In this document: one piece after another, positions 42,365 to 54,526 of the stretch
Layout of the letters: every line of letters begins with the position of its first letter
Numbering within the stretch: position 1 is the first letter of the stretch
From: Prostheceraeus crozeri
Taxonomy: Eukaryota > Platyhelminthes > Polycladida > Euryleptidae
DNA: 64,000 nt
Direction of reading: 5' to 3'
Assembly (NCBI GenBank): GCA_907163375.1
Contig: CAJQUW010007428.1
Coordinates: 186,001 to 250,000, forward strand
Position numbers and translations under genes: made by a program
Notes under the pieces: generated by a model
Database searches by the model: none
The model's input: the letters and a program-made list of their open reading frames with translations, nothing else
What the model was told of the DNA's origin: nothing

Positions 42365-42425
42365 CACTTTATTGCTCAACGTTTCGACCAGCTACTTTCA
42401 TCATCACTATTTAGTCACTAAAGAA
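42365..42425 (-). repeat. Penelope-like tail, hammerhead-like remnant
   Basis: The minus strand reads GATGATGAAAGTAGCTGGTC then GAAACGTTGAGCAATAAA. A TGATGA...CGAAAC arrangement is what remains of hammerhead ribozyme motifs carried by Penelope-like and related retroelements. The stem II pairing is poor, so this is a degenerate copy. Confidence 0.35.
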
Positions 42426-44026
42426 AGTATTTGTAAAGTATCAATTGAAAATGATTTTCCACATCTGTCGGACGAACGCGCAGTTAAGATTTTATTGAGC
42501 CACTGAATGAGAAAATCTAATTAAATTATCAAATGTATGTCATTTCATTGGCATCGTGTCGCATTTGACATTAATTGTCATAACGGTCATTCTTTTGTTT
42601 AGCACTTACAATAAAATTGGCCGAACGCACAGTCAACAAATTGGTAGTTTGTGGAATGTATGAAATCAATATGCGGTGAAGTAAAGGTAGAGTTTATAAC
42701 AGAAACTAGATATGTGATTGATTTCTCGATTTCATGCCATCAATATATCTCATCATGCGACATGCCATCAGGTAACCTCATTGATTCAGAAAATGGTAGG
42801 AACAACATGTCTATTTCTTCTTTGAATTTCTGAATAAGAGATAAGTTGAAATTACATGGTACTTTCAGAGCTTTAATTCAGAAATATATTACATGCAAAA
42901 AAGCCTTTCTTCGTTGATTTTCCATTTAATTCAACGTTTTCAATTTATGTAGAAACCCACAGTTTGAATTTTACAGAAAATCTGCTGAGAAAATTATTTT
43001 TGTGCTCAATGATTCCCATTTGCTTGCACAAAACTTGCATTTCAGAAAACTTCCCAATCACTAGTGAATCCACCTGCAGCCGAAAAGATGTTATGTACCA
43101 AATTAACTTTTGTTTCAGAATCAAAGACACGTTAATAATTCCACTTCTTCAATAACCAAACATTGTCAAAAATATTAGCAGTATTAGCATATGTTCGTGA
43201 CGTGGAAAAATTACGTCTGGGAGGGCCGCTCGTGACTGTAACTGAACCCAAAAATTACAGCAAATTAGAACTCGAGAGTTGTAGAGAAATTTTATTCATT
43301 TCGTGAATCAATTTTTGTTGTAATGTTCTTTCACATTATTCACTTCTCCTGTCACTACCTTCTTTTTCCCTTTCAGTCGGATCAGTCTTTGTCTTGTTTC
43401 TATGAAAACTTGAATGATTTCTATCTTCTGAACTCTCTTCTATGAAATGTAAAATTAAATTTGAATTTAAACGCGATAACTAGGATGCCACCAAAAAATG
43501 GAACTCTGACAGTGAGTCTAGTTCAGAACTTCTGTCTTTATTCTGAGATAACTTTTGATGCATGCCGCATAAGCAAGATTTTCCAGGCAGAGTAAGATGC
43601 GCTTGAGAGATGCCACCTGTTCGAATGAAATTGGACAGCCTGTAGACGGCAAGAAAGAAAATTATAGAAATTGTTGCATCCACAGAATTAGACCGGTCGT
43701 CTCCTCTTCTGTTTGACTAGAAAAGAAGCATTGGGACATGTAACGATAATAAAATGGCACAATCTGCTGACATAATGCCATAGAAATCGAGCAATAAGCA
43801 GCCACTTCAACATTAAACACGCCAAATTGTGCGACTGTTATCAACCGGATCACACAGCTAAGAGACACACACGATATCAAGTTCAACAGTGAAGTTTGTG
43901 AACGTTTCTTCGTGCGCCTGCTAATTTTTTTAATAATGATCGGAGGAAAGTTGTTAATATGATTATCGTGGAAACTTTTGCGCAAGAAATCAGAATTTAT
44001 CGAATTTGAAGGAATCGTGGCGACCA
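42426..44026. other. No gene recognised
   Basis: Frames at 43480 and 43662 on the minus strand lack domain character. No clear repeat was recognised apart from the dispersed copy that begins at 44027. Confidence 0.45.
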
Positions 44027-44197
44027 TTTTGAAGGAATTCACAGCAATCCGCAAGCGACGCACGTATATTTTTTCTTACTCTGTAAGGCGTTTAAAATTT
44101 CTTTTTGTCCATTTAGTAAGTTTCTGCATGTGCCATCGTTTTGAATCAGTTTGCACTTCTAGCAAAGTGACACGCTTACACAAATTAATTCTATGAG
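44027..44197 (+). repeat. Dispersed repeat, copy B
   Basis: Second copy of the 29640-29790 repeat, sharing TGCATGTGCCATCGTTTTGA and flanking segments. It ends about 55 bp before the second piggyBac element. Confidence 0.55.
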
Positions 44198-44255
44198 ACA
44201 AACAGAAGAAAAGACGACCTCTCTTTGCTCTGTGATTGTGCATTCTTATTCTTAA

Positions 44256-46133
44256 CCCATTTGGCGCCATCGTAGCGTTTTCGTTACAGCACTTTTCGGA
44301 ATCTGCTGTCTTCTCCAGCTGGTGACGTATGATACAATATTTTGATTGCCATACATGATTTATCATATATTTTCAGGCAAACTATCGCCAATTCAAAAAT
44401 TAGCACTTTTTGGTGCTAATATTTGATCACGAAATTAAACAAAAACTGGGCATAAAATCTGCTTCTATACTGGAAGACACAGTGGATGAACGTCCACATG
44501 TAATTTACTATCCATGTGATTTACGCGATCCCATTATTCATAAAATAACGAAAATAGCAATCAATACTTCATCAGATATTCATTCATGACATGGCATGTC
44601 AATTTTTTGAAACCGTAGCGTTTTAGTTACACTGGCGTAATCTGATATACAAAATGTCAAAAACAACAACTGTGTAAATGAAGCGAACGGTGGTGAGTAC
44701 TGTCAATTTTCTTCAAAACTGGTGTTTGTTGAATACTGAAAACGAAAAATTACACTGGAATATTGTACTTTTAGTGTCTTGTAAGTGTGTGTAATGCTTT
44801 TTGCTATTTTTAGCCTATGGCATTCTCGTCACAAAACCAACCAAAGTCCATTGCCATAGCACGTTCCTCAACATTAGACTTGTCGGCTCATGTACAAACG
44901 AACGTCAAAGAGAGATCAAATATCAAGCATTTCCACTTATAGCTTAATCATAAACATTGCAGGGTGTCACTTCGCCTGAGCATAGAATACAAAGATGTCC
45001 TCCGACTCGAAAAACTTCAATCAAAACTTCATTGGCCGTAGATGGGGCGTCTCGCCCTACAAGGGCATGCCAGCGGCTCGAGATGGCCCAAACTGGTTTA
45101 AAATATCGATAAAGGCTAAACTTGATTATATCAACCTCAGGGATATCTAGAGAATCCCTGTTCAACCTATGTAGCTATCTGAAGACAAGCTGTTGCTTAC
45201 TATGGACTTACTTATGCAATAGGCCTAATGCCGACTATGACGGCATATGACTGTTGCCAAAAAGCCTCCAGAAGTAAATGCTTCATCAGAGTTATGAGAC
45301 GATGATGAGTTGAAGATGAGTATATGTGTCTCAAACTATGTCTCAGAGGTTAGTGACATCGTAGGGCAGTGTGAGATTGCAACGAAAGATGACTTGAATG
45401 ATCATTTCAGTAAACAGAAAAAGCAGTCATTAAAATGGCAAATATCGGTGATTCTCATCTTCGCAAAAAGAAAAAACATTCTCTGGATGCATTTCAAGGC
45501 AAGAATCTTTATGAGATGCTTGATACGCATACTGATGTTCTCATCGATCTCTTAGTGGCAGAAACCAATGACTACCTGGGACAAAAGAATTGTTTAGGCC
45601 TACATGATGCGGAGCAATCTCAAATGCGTTCACTTTTTGGTGTTCTTCATTGATGTGGACATTGCGAATTACCGAGGCGTCTCCAACTTTAACTTGACTT
45701 TGGAGTTGACGCAGTAAGAGAACCAATTTCTCGACAGGAATTTCGAAATATAAAAACTTATTTTCATTTCAACGATAACGACTTCACAGCAAGCAGCAAC
45801 GACAAGTTGTATAAAGCAGGCCTTTGATTAAAGTTGCCAATTCATAGTTTCGACAAATACATCTGAAACGTGATGGAGAGCTTTTATGATAACGCATTAC
45901 TTCGGCAGGAATTGTTGGAGCAATTGATAAGCTACATTTGAAAAAAAACATACTTTTGTATATTTTGACATCATATGACGCCATCGTAACGAAATCGCTA
46001 CGGCTTTAATTTCTAAGAAATGGCTATTGTAGTGTACTGGTCATCATGCATTATTCTTAATTACAACATTCTGAAATACTTCCCACTATTTTTATAGAAA
46101 ATTTGCCGATATATATAGGCAACCTTAAATGGG
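44256..46133 (+). mobile_element. Second piggyBac-type element, internally deleted
   Basis: TTAA at 44252-44255 and 46134-46137 brackets CCCATTT...AAATGGG ends. Subterminal inverted segments (CGTAGCG-TTTCGTTAC near the left end and CGTAACGAAATCGCTACG near the right) support one element of 1.9 kb. The transposase remnant keeps only the N-terminal half, the complement of what survives in the copy at 27-29 kb. Confidence 0.75.
45435..45990 (+). pseudogene. piggyBac transposase, N-terminal half, decayed
   Basis: The first frame (45435-45653) has VLIDLLVAETNDYLGQ, the usual piggyBac N-terminal helix, and SLFGVLH. Homology continues in other frames with REPISRQEFRNIKTYFHFND then NDKLYKAGL (about 45715-45830). 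This matches the conserved segment just ahead of the first catalytic Asp. Frame changes and stops inactivate it, and the catalytic core is deleted before the right terminus. Confidence 0.7.
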
Positions 46134-46137
46134 TTAA

Positions 46138-47160
46138 AACAGCAACATCATGAAGGCATGAAGACTGTAAATGGAATTATTAGAAAAGGATATTTAAAAT
46201 ATGGATGTACTGTTTCAATATGAAACGAACATACGATCATTTTCTATTATTCACTATTCTTTCCAAGAGAATACAAAAATACATTTATATACTACTTTTT
46301 ATTGAAAGAACACAGTAATGCAAGATTCTAAGATTTGTAGTGAAGGAGAGGATGAAACATCAGTAACAAAAAATCTGCATTAGCATAAGCAGACATGATT
46401 CTTTGACATGTTTCAGCTTTCGACGTGGAAACTTTCAATGCCTTCAGATACCCTTCCGCATCTTTGCCAAAACTAAAATTGACTGCATTACAAGTCACAG
46501 AACAATCGAAGTCGCAACGTCACTTTTATAACACATGCATATTGAAAATAACTCATTTTCAGCATACCAACCGACGTACCTTTTTATCCACTACGCTATG
46601 ACGGTTTGAAGCCAATACCCAGTCAACTGAAGACACTTCAGGCAAGGATCGGCTGGTCATGGACATTCCGCTGCTCTGATTCCGATCATGGGGAGTTATT
46701 GGCCTCGGAGTTGGTGATGGATCGATTTCAGGATGAGCTTTCAACCCATGGATCGTTTTGTTCCGGAGCAAGCTACAAGAGGAGAATGTAATACAGGAAA
46801 GCGCATGGTTAAATTGCAGTGGTGAAGTATGGTTGCATCAAACTCGTTGACTTGATGACAAATACGTTACAAGTATGCCTTAAAATCAAGAAAAAGATCA
46901 TGCTGTAGGACATCAATGTTAAACATGATCTTCTCCTGTCAGGACTGCTGCAAAGTGCAACTATCAAGGAAAAAAGACACTTTTTCATGTTGTGCAGTCT
47001 ACAAGTAATTTTGAACAATTTAAATGTGATGGCAGTGAAGATTTCAATCTCCAAACTGAGAATTTTGAGATCTCAAAATTAATAGATCAAGTAGTGCTAG
47101 AACGAATTGTTACATGATTCATAATCCAGTATGTCAGTGTTCACTCCTTTATTTACAGCA
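46138..47160. other. No gene recognised
   Basis: Chance frames only. Confidence 0.45.
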
Positions 47161-47164
47161 GGTT

Positions 47165-47910
47165 TTTAGTAAAATTATGTACACATGTTCCCGACGTTTG
47201 GAGCATTCACCCGTCTTGTGAGGACTAAGCGATAAAATGAATCAAACGATGCCGGTTTTTACATGTATATTAAGAAACAAGATTCTGTGAATTCAGAAGT
47301 TCGTCATTTCTAACTTGCGATCAATATTAGGAGAGAGATGTTTAATTCATCTAGCATTCGCTAGGCAGGTCTCAATTGGATCAGTGCACTTTTCTACTAC
47401 GGAAAGGTAAAAATCTTCAATGTCCATCTGACTACTTTTCTATTATGTCTCCGTTGAATGTGTTCAGCAAGCGCGCTATCGGAATAGTCATTGTGTATAC
47501 TGCGCATCTGTTCAATGTACCGGTATCTAAATGGTCTATTTGTCTGATCAATATAAAATTCAAAAATTCATTGCACAGCGAGTAAGAAAACTCATAATTA
47601 AGATGACGGGTAGTACAGTGAAATTCAAGAGGTAAACGGTCACAGATTTTACAATTATTGTGCCTAATATTATCTTTTTATATGTTTTAGAGCGTTCTAA
47701 GTGGTTAAGCATGGTTTGATCACTGGCTTTATCAAGGTGATTTGTGCCTTTTAATGAGTTTCCTATTTTTCTATCTGTTATATCGTTAATGAAATTTAAT
47801 TTTAAGTAGTTAGACTTTTTGTAGCTGACTGTTTTTTTTTTACTCTTGTTTGCCTTTGTACACACATATTCCCAGTCAGACCGGCGAGTGATTCGGGCAT
47901 ATTTGATCAT
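47165..47910 (-). mobile_element. Penelope-like element remnant (GIY-YIG region)
   Basis: On the minus strand at about 47397-47580, one frame reads FYIDQTNRPFRYRYIEQMRS, then YSDSALAEHIQRRHNRK. This is the GIY-YIG endonuclease segment of Penelope-like elements (usual form YIGQTNRPFRYRYxEH). Upstream, 47560-47910 is a basic linker frame. Downstream on the same strand, at about 47170-47230, lies CTCACAAGACGGG...CTCCAAACGTCGGG, which resembles a decayed hammerhead motif. The RT is absent and the frames are broken. Confidence 0.65.
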
Positions 47911-49435
47911 TCAAACAGTCAAATCTAGCGAGAGGCGCATCTTAGCATATTTATGTCCAAACTATTTTTAAAAGTTAGTTTCATTTTTCAAAACAATGCA
48001 TTTCAAGAGCAATTTGCGGGCGTTCTAGGCATCACACGAGGTCGGAAATGGCGCCATTAGAACCGCGCTCGGATCGCGATATTGCGGTCGAAAATTGTAA
48101 ACGCAACTTTGTGATGTTTTCGCTGATTACGCATCCCACCCTTTACAGCATAATATGTAACTTAACCGTTTTGAAAAACTCTGAAGTCTCAATGAAACTT
48201 TCAATGTATCTCGGCAATGCTTTTTTAATTGCATGCGAATACACAGTTTGTTTATCTTCAACAAAATTTGACTCAGCTTTCAATTAAAGTGAAAATTGCT
48301 CCGATGCAATGTTGCTTTAGAATTTAAGACCTTGAGTGCCAATCCAATCTTTGCAAACAATTGAATATTTTATGCACACAAAAAGAAAGTCCGTAACGTC
48401 AGATGGTGAACAATTAAGCGGAGAGTAGTTGAAATACTTGTACGTACATAATGATCTTCATACAAGCATGAAAGCTCTAATACCATTCTTATGATAAGAT
48501 AAACATTGGATTGGTAATCTGATTCGATTATGCAACGGATAAACCATCATACCAACCGAGTTTGAAAGCTGTGATGAAAATCTTTCAATGTCATGAACCC
48601 CAACGGTGCAACTTCAAACCAAACTATCAAATCTAATACATCTTAAAGACGTCATTTATTGCACTAAATCCGCTGTGAAGATATTTACACGAAATATTTG
48701 CATTATGCTATTGTATATTGAATTCCCTTATTTATGACTTCGCAAACTGTGTATTTAACAAATTTTCAAAATGTTTCCTTTTGTTTCTGCGTCGAACTTC
48801 TTACCTCTTGAATAATGGATCGGAATGATCAGCTGCAATTAGTCTTGGAGTTTGGTTTGGAGCAATCATTACTTTTCGAAATGCAGGACCCGAAAAGCGC
48901 TTGTTCTGTCGAGCTGGACTGATGCGCTTTGTATAAAAACCGGCTGATGTCGTTGGCCTGCAAAATCAATGTTTATTTCAATATTCATCCTCTTTCAGAC
49001 CAGACGCCTGGGCTGTGAGCTGATAAGGTCACCGATTTGAATGCAGGTAGCTAGTTGGGTAAAATACAGGTGCTGAGAAAGAAGCGAGAGTCTGCTGGAT
49101 ACTTTTGGTGGGTTGTCCCAAACAGACAACTAAAAGGACTCGGTTCTCGCAATGGAGAGCAACCCTCATCATCAAAAAAAATATCAAGCCATCATCAATG
49201 AACCAGAGCTGCGAACCATTTTCATCTAACTTTAGTATGAATTGTACGATAAAATATTGCGTAATCTAATTTATCATGTTGATTGAAATTTTATTGATTG
49301 TGCTATTGTAATGCATCAACATGGCCAGCCACTCCCAAGTGCATGTCGCTGCATGTTGTTTCATGCATTCATGACAAACATTTGTCGTTGAAGAAAGTTG
49401 CTATTCAATGTGACAAGCAGCTGTCTGTTTCAACT
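47911..49435. other. No gene recognised
   Basis: No credible ORF, RNA or repeat was identified. Confidence 0.45.
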
Positions 49436-49443
49436 ATTTGAAC

Positions 49444-50728
49444 TAGAGGTCTGCATTCGTCGGAAATTTGCCCCTCAACATAAGACGATGTTTTGGCCAA
49501 AACACGAACACGATACGAACACGAAATTCAAACCGCCTACATCTACCACGAAAGCAACAAGAAATATGTGTAACTTATTTAGAATGCATTATTTTATGCA
49601 AAACAGTAGTTCACTGGTGGAGGAGACTGCACCAGTTTAAAGAAATTTCAAAGCAATTTGAATTAGATCAAGAGTTCAGTGATTGATGTCGAAAGGCTTT
49701 AGACCGGTTATCGATTCAATAAAGGGCTGCTTATCAATCTGCTATGACTCTTGAATATTCTGTTTATTGTCTGTGACAAACCTCGTCGTTGAAAATCCAT
49801 TTTCCCTTGTAGCGGAAGTGGCTGAGATGGCAACAATGGCGTGCACTGCTCTGCTATAATTGTGATGCTGGACAGCGCACTCGGCCAACCACCAGACTGA
49901 GGGTTCGCACAGGAGTTGGACAATGCTCGTGTTTCGGCCAACTATTGGTCAATTTTATGCATATGCATTGTCTTTAGCCGACCTAGCTGTGTAGCTGCAT
50001 TAAAGGCCGCATCGCATCACCTACGTGTTACATGTACGTGTTGCGCTTTGAACGTCGTGTGAAACGCAAACGTACATATTGTACATGCAGGACAACCATG
50101 CAATGATGCTACTGCACTACAACGTCATAACAAATATGTCTGAATAGTTTGATAAAGAATTCTTTATCATAGTTTTCTACAATTTCTTGCCTTCCAGAGG
50201 CCATAGAATACCTATTATCATAATATTCATAGATCTTTCTGGTCATAACAGTCACATCCAATCAGATTGTCTCTAGTTGAACATTTTTTAACTTTGCGTT
50301 TTGACAGCTACATTCTAATAGTCTATGACATTTCGTTCCTCTCATAGTGTACGTTCGTTGCATGTTCGTGTACGTGCTTAACTGTTACCTTTAGCGCTTG
50401 AAATGTCACCATAGATCTGAATAGTTTATTAACCTATATCTATGACTTTGAACACGCAACACGTAACACGTAGGTGATGTGATGCGGCCTTTGCAGAATG
50501 CTGTTTTTTATCCTTTATCTTCGTGGACTAGATAACTTGCCTTAAACTAGAACAGGCTAAGTCATCAAATTATCTCGATTTGTAATTTAGAGTGAATCAT
50601 AGTCAACACGAAAATAAAACACGGCTCTAATTGTCAAAACATGAACATGAGCACGAATGACAAGGCTCAAAACGACACAAAACACGGTCATGTTCGGGTC
50701 GTATTCGTGTCACGAACGCACACCTCTA
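49444..50728. mobile_element. hAT-like non-autonomous element
   Basis: The ends read TAGAGGTCTGCATTCGTCGG on the left and, reversed, TAGAGGTGTGCGTTCGTGAC on the right. They are flanked by 8-bp duplications ATTTGAAC (49436-49443) and GTTTGAAC (50729-50736), 7 of 8 identical. TAGAGGTG-type ends with 8-bp duplications are typical of hAT elements. No transposase is present. The arms carry further inverted ACACGAA-type words. A second inverted-repeat element sits inside. Confidence 0.75.
50002..50493. mobile_element. Nested MITE inside the hAT-like element
   Basis: The arms AAAGGCCGCATCGCATCACC and, reversed, AAAGGCCGCATCACATCACC continue inward through CTACGTGTTAC. Flanks GCTGCATT and GCAGAATG are similar at five of eight bases, a possible worn 8-bp duplication. 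Inside is an 18-bp perfect palindrome, GATAAAGAATTCTTTATC (about 50152-50169). It is non-coding. Confidence 0.65.
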
Positions 50729-50736
50729 GTTTGAAC

Positions 50737-51371
50737 CAACGGCATCAGCAAATCTCCGGCAGACACTGCTTCTCTGAACCTATTCATATAATGTACATAA
50801 TGTACACAGATTCCAAGCATTAATATCGGAGACCTTTCCAGCTAAAATGAACCCCTGATCACATGCTCTATGTAATACTAAGTGAATCTATCTATCAGAT
50901 GAATATGAATGCAATGGAAAGTAATTTCAAAGTCACAGTGTCTTCACGATTTGAAATTTGAATAGCTAGTTGCAAATATGACTTCTGTGCAAAACTGACA
51001 TTTGGACATACGCACATATTTATTTTGTTGAACCAATACACAGTTAAAAGAATAATCGCAAAGCATTTATATTTCTAAGGCTCTGTTCTTCATGGCATTG
51101 CTAAACTATTAACCCTAGAGCATTACTCTAGTTTCTGATAAAACGGTTTCGGATGATGTGCAATCAGCATGGTTTGACATATTATCAAAATTTTATAAGA
51201 ATTATGCATCTTTTTCTCTGGAGAGTATCTCCCCTGAATTTAGTTCAAGTGCACAATTGACGAGTGCTTTTTCTCTAGCAATCATCACAATCATAAGCAG
51301 TGAAAAGTTTTATCGACCCGCAGTTCCGAATCAATTGATATCACATTGTGAAGTAGTCACTGTCCAAATAG
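50737..51371. other. No gene recognised
   Basis: Only short frames, and none is convincing. Confidence 0.45.
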
Positions 51372-52094
51372 ATAAGATAAGATAAGATAAGATAACGTTT
51401 ATTTCAAGTACCTCAAATAAAAATCGAGAGGTTGAACATAAAATACAAGTCATGAGTCAAGTAACATTTTACAACAATAACAAAATTAACTCAAGCGAAA
51501 ACCACTGTTAAATAACTTAGCCATGTAAACAAAAAAGCAATCTTGACGCAAAGAACTTTCACATAATGGAATACGAAAATGTTTCGACACAGGAAGTTTT
51601 GGTGGTACAAGATCATGTAAAGGGTGAGATACGTCCAAAGAAATGTTCTGAAATAACCGGAAACCCTGAACTAAACGTCGATATGCTAGCGGAACAAAAA
51701 AAGAGCAATCACAATTGTCGGAGCAAATTAATCTGTGGCAGCGGTTTTGCATTCTCTCTAATTTGATGGCCTGTGTTTCTGATGAATTGGCAAATAATGG
51801 CGCGCAGTATTCCAACAAACTTCTAACGCACGAGAAATAGACGTTACACAGATCTTTCTTTGACAAAAATGGTTTGAGCTGCCGCAAAGCAAATAATTTA
51901 GATGAGGCGCTCTTACAAATTCCAGAAATATGTTCATTCCAAGAGAGAGTGGAATCGATGGTAACACCATAGATGACAATTTCAAATTGATTAATCAGAT
52001 TAATATTACTGGCATATTTCCAATTCATGACGTTCTTTGTAGCCGCTTCGTAATTGATTGTTATCTTCATCAGATGTAAAGACTGCTCGTGCAT
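51372..52094 (-). mobile_element. CR1/Jockey-like LINE 3' fragment
   Basis: The 202-residue minus-strand frame 51486-52094 carries the post-catalytic RT region: YGVTIDSTLSWNEHISGICK, FALRQLKPFLSK and SCVRSLLEYCAPLFANSS, then ERMQNRCHRLIC. It is followed by a short 3' UTR ending in a (TTATC)4 microsatellite (51372-51393), the kind of simple-repeat tail used by CR1/L2/Jockey-type LINEs. The N-terminal RT and endonuclease are missing (5' truncation). Confidence 0.75.
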
Positions 52095-52600
52095 TTTGCG
52101 ATAACGATAAGTAGATAGCTTTACTTTATCATGTGTAAATCATCATAATTGAGGTAATCTTTTAGTTTGTAGCTGCATGCATCTTAGTGTATTATATCTA
52201 AAGTGTTCATTAAATCGGTGGTTCCCAGCCTTTTGGCGACCACTGTATTCTGAAAATTCAAGTCAACCTATTTGTCTTTTAAATTTTGATTCAAATGTTT
52301 GTCATATTTTCATTATTGGTTGAGAAGTTTTACAAGATTGTCCATACAAGTCATTCAATCATTGCTTAAATCGCTTTCCAACAAGTTACTACATACCAAC
52401 AACTACTTTTCACCGTTTACAAACAGTGCTTCAAAAAATAATGTAAAACTGTAGCTAATTGCATAATTTTTTCATCGTATGCCATGAACATGAAACTCAA
52501 GAAGAATCAAAGTCATTGGATAAGTTGAGTCGCTGTTGCATCAAACCAATTTTCTTGATTGAGCATTACTTGCACAGCACCTCAAATCCAACAATAAAAA
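52095..52600. other. No gene recognised
   Basis: Gap between two LINE fragments in opposite orientation; nothing was recognised. Confidence 0.4.
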
Positions 52601-53830
52601 GATTTTGTTTCAGATATTTAAAAACGTCTTTTTTAAAAAAGAGCACCTTCATGAGGGCGAAAACTTTACCTCTACAACGGAAAAATGCCGATATCACACC
52701 CTTGCCAGAATCCAATCCTGAAGGATTCGACCTTTACCACAACTATATATTCTTGAACAAGTGTTTGAAAAATGTTTATTAAATAAGATAATCTATCAGT
52801 TCCTTAATTTGTCAGTTCGCATGCAGGCCTAAAAGCTCTACAGTCTGTGCCCTTATCGAACTTGAGGAGTGTGTCAAAAGCAATCTGCAAAAGAGCAATG
52901 CAATTGTTTTTCATGTCACTTCTATCGATTTGATGAAAGGATTTCACAAAGTGTCTCACAATATATTGACTAAAAAGATGATGGAGGACAACTTAAATAA
53001 TTACACTGTAACATTCATTCAATTTACCTGAAATGTGGTCATGTAAGACTTTGTTGGAAAAACAAATTCAGTGCTTATGAAAGCATGAACGAGGTTCTCC
53101 CATCTGTTCGCTGCTTTTTGCTTACTTTGTCTCGGATCCTAGCTTACCTCACAACTCAGATTCCAGTGGGCCTATAATAAGGTATGCCGACGATGTCTTC
53201 TTGGTGGGACAACTATTTGCAAGCAGTGTCGCTTTGGTTGTAAAGAAGTTTTCCACGGCTTCACAGTGGACATCAAAAAACAAAATGAGGATAAACGATA
53301 AGAAATGTGAATAAATGTTCATCTCCTCAAATCGTCACTTATCTCAGCATGATTTTCTTCGATTCCAAATACCTAGTGTGAAAGTTTCAGACAGTTTACG
53401 AATTCTTGATGTCACTTTTGATTATCAGCTGAAATCCCACATCGATGACATCTGCAAAAGAGGAGCATCTCACTCACATGTGCAAAGAAAACTTAGAGAC
53501 TTTTTACCAGAAGATCAGCAAACATTGATAAATCAAAGTTGCATTCGAAGTACTCTGGAATACAGAGCCCTCTATTTGTTGAACTGTCGAAGACGTTGCA
53601 AGGAAATGTTGAGAGAATTCAAAGACGCGTTCATTTCATCATGTGCGGAAAGTCCAAATGTCATTGCTCTCTATTCTTACCACTGGATTATCGTCGCAAA
53701 GTAATTAGTTTCAAGATCTTTCAACGAGTTATTTCAGACTCAACAGATCCTCCCCATCACTTTTCAAAGCACGCAATAAATTTGATCTCCCAATAAGGAG
53801 AATCCAAACATTTTTGGTGGAAGTTAAAAA
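52600..53830 (+). mobile_element. Decayed LINE reverse transcriptase
   Basis: Pieces of an RT occur in order over several frames. NADITPLPESNP is at about 52690, then RPKSSTVCALIELEECV at about 52830, VTSIDLMKGFHKVSHNIL (motif A) at about 52915, and RYADDVFLVG (catalytic box) at about 53180. The tail LRILDVTFDYQLKSHIDDIC and SCIRSTLEYRAL is at 53395-53575. At least four frame changes and several stops are present. The tail is related to the fragment at 51.4-52.1 kb, so both belong to the same broad clade. Confidence 0.7.
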
Positions 53831-54456
53831 TTTCGCTGAAAGTGTCAAACAGACGGCTTTATTTTAATGACCACAGCAAAGATGCAACACGGATGGTCGA
53901 AATATCGAGTGCTTTCTCCCCCTGTATTGATAGTTTCATGCTCAGCTACAGGTGACCAAGCGCTCAGAAAAGGACTTTGCATTGGCACGGCTTACATTTA
54001 CTTTTACGGTAAAAATTTCTAATAAGCCAAATTTTTGCGATTCTCTTCACAAATTCAAGTTGTGTGCTGCTATTAAATCTACTTGTGAATGACATGTGGC
54101 ATTTGCTTCATGCAACTTACTCAAATATGAATGTTGAATCTAAGACTGTTTCAGATTCAGAATAGCTACAATAGAAGTGTCAATGAGAGAAAAGCATGCT
54201 GTAATCACAATGTAAAAAAACATGAAATGTTGTCATACCTGCATCTGAAAACGAAACCATGTCGCGAATAGACTGAATTCGCGGGCATTTCATTGATTTT
54301 TGGTAATCGATATGGTGTGTTTGATAAAGGCGAAGTTTGTTTCTCTTCGTCATACAAAGGTTTCCATTCCGACAAACCTTTCAGACCGTTAAGCTTCCTG
54401 AAAATTAAAAGCAAAACAAACTGACAATCAACATGGGATAATCATTGATTATTCAT
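53831..54456. other. No gene recognised
   Basis: No gene. The end of this stretch holds the proposed left target duplication (TGATTGATTC, 54457-54466) of the next LINE. Confidence 0.45.
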
Positions 54457-54526
54457 TGATTGATTCAGAGAGAGAGAACTATGAACTATGAATGTATTTA
54501 TTATAGCCCCAAATACAGGAATTATA

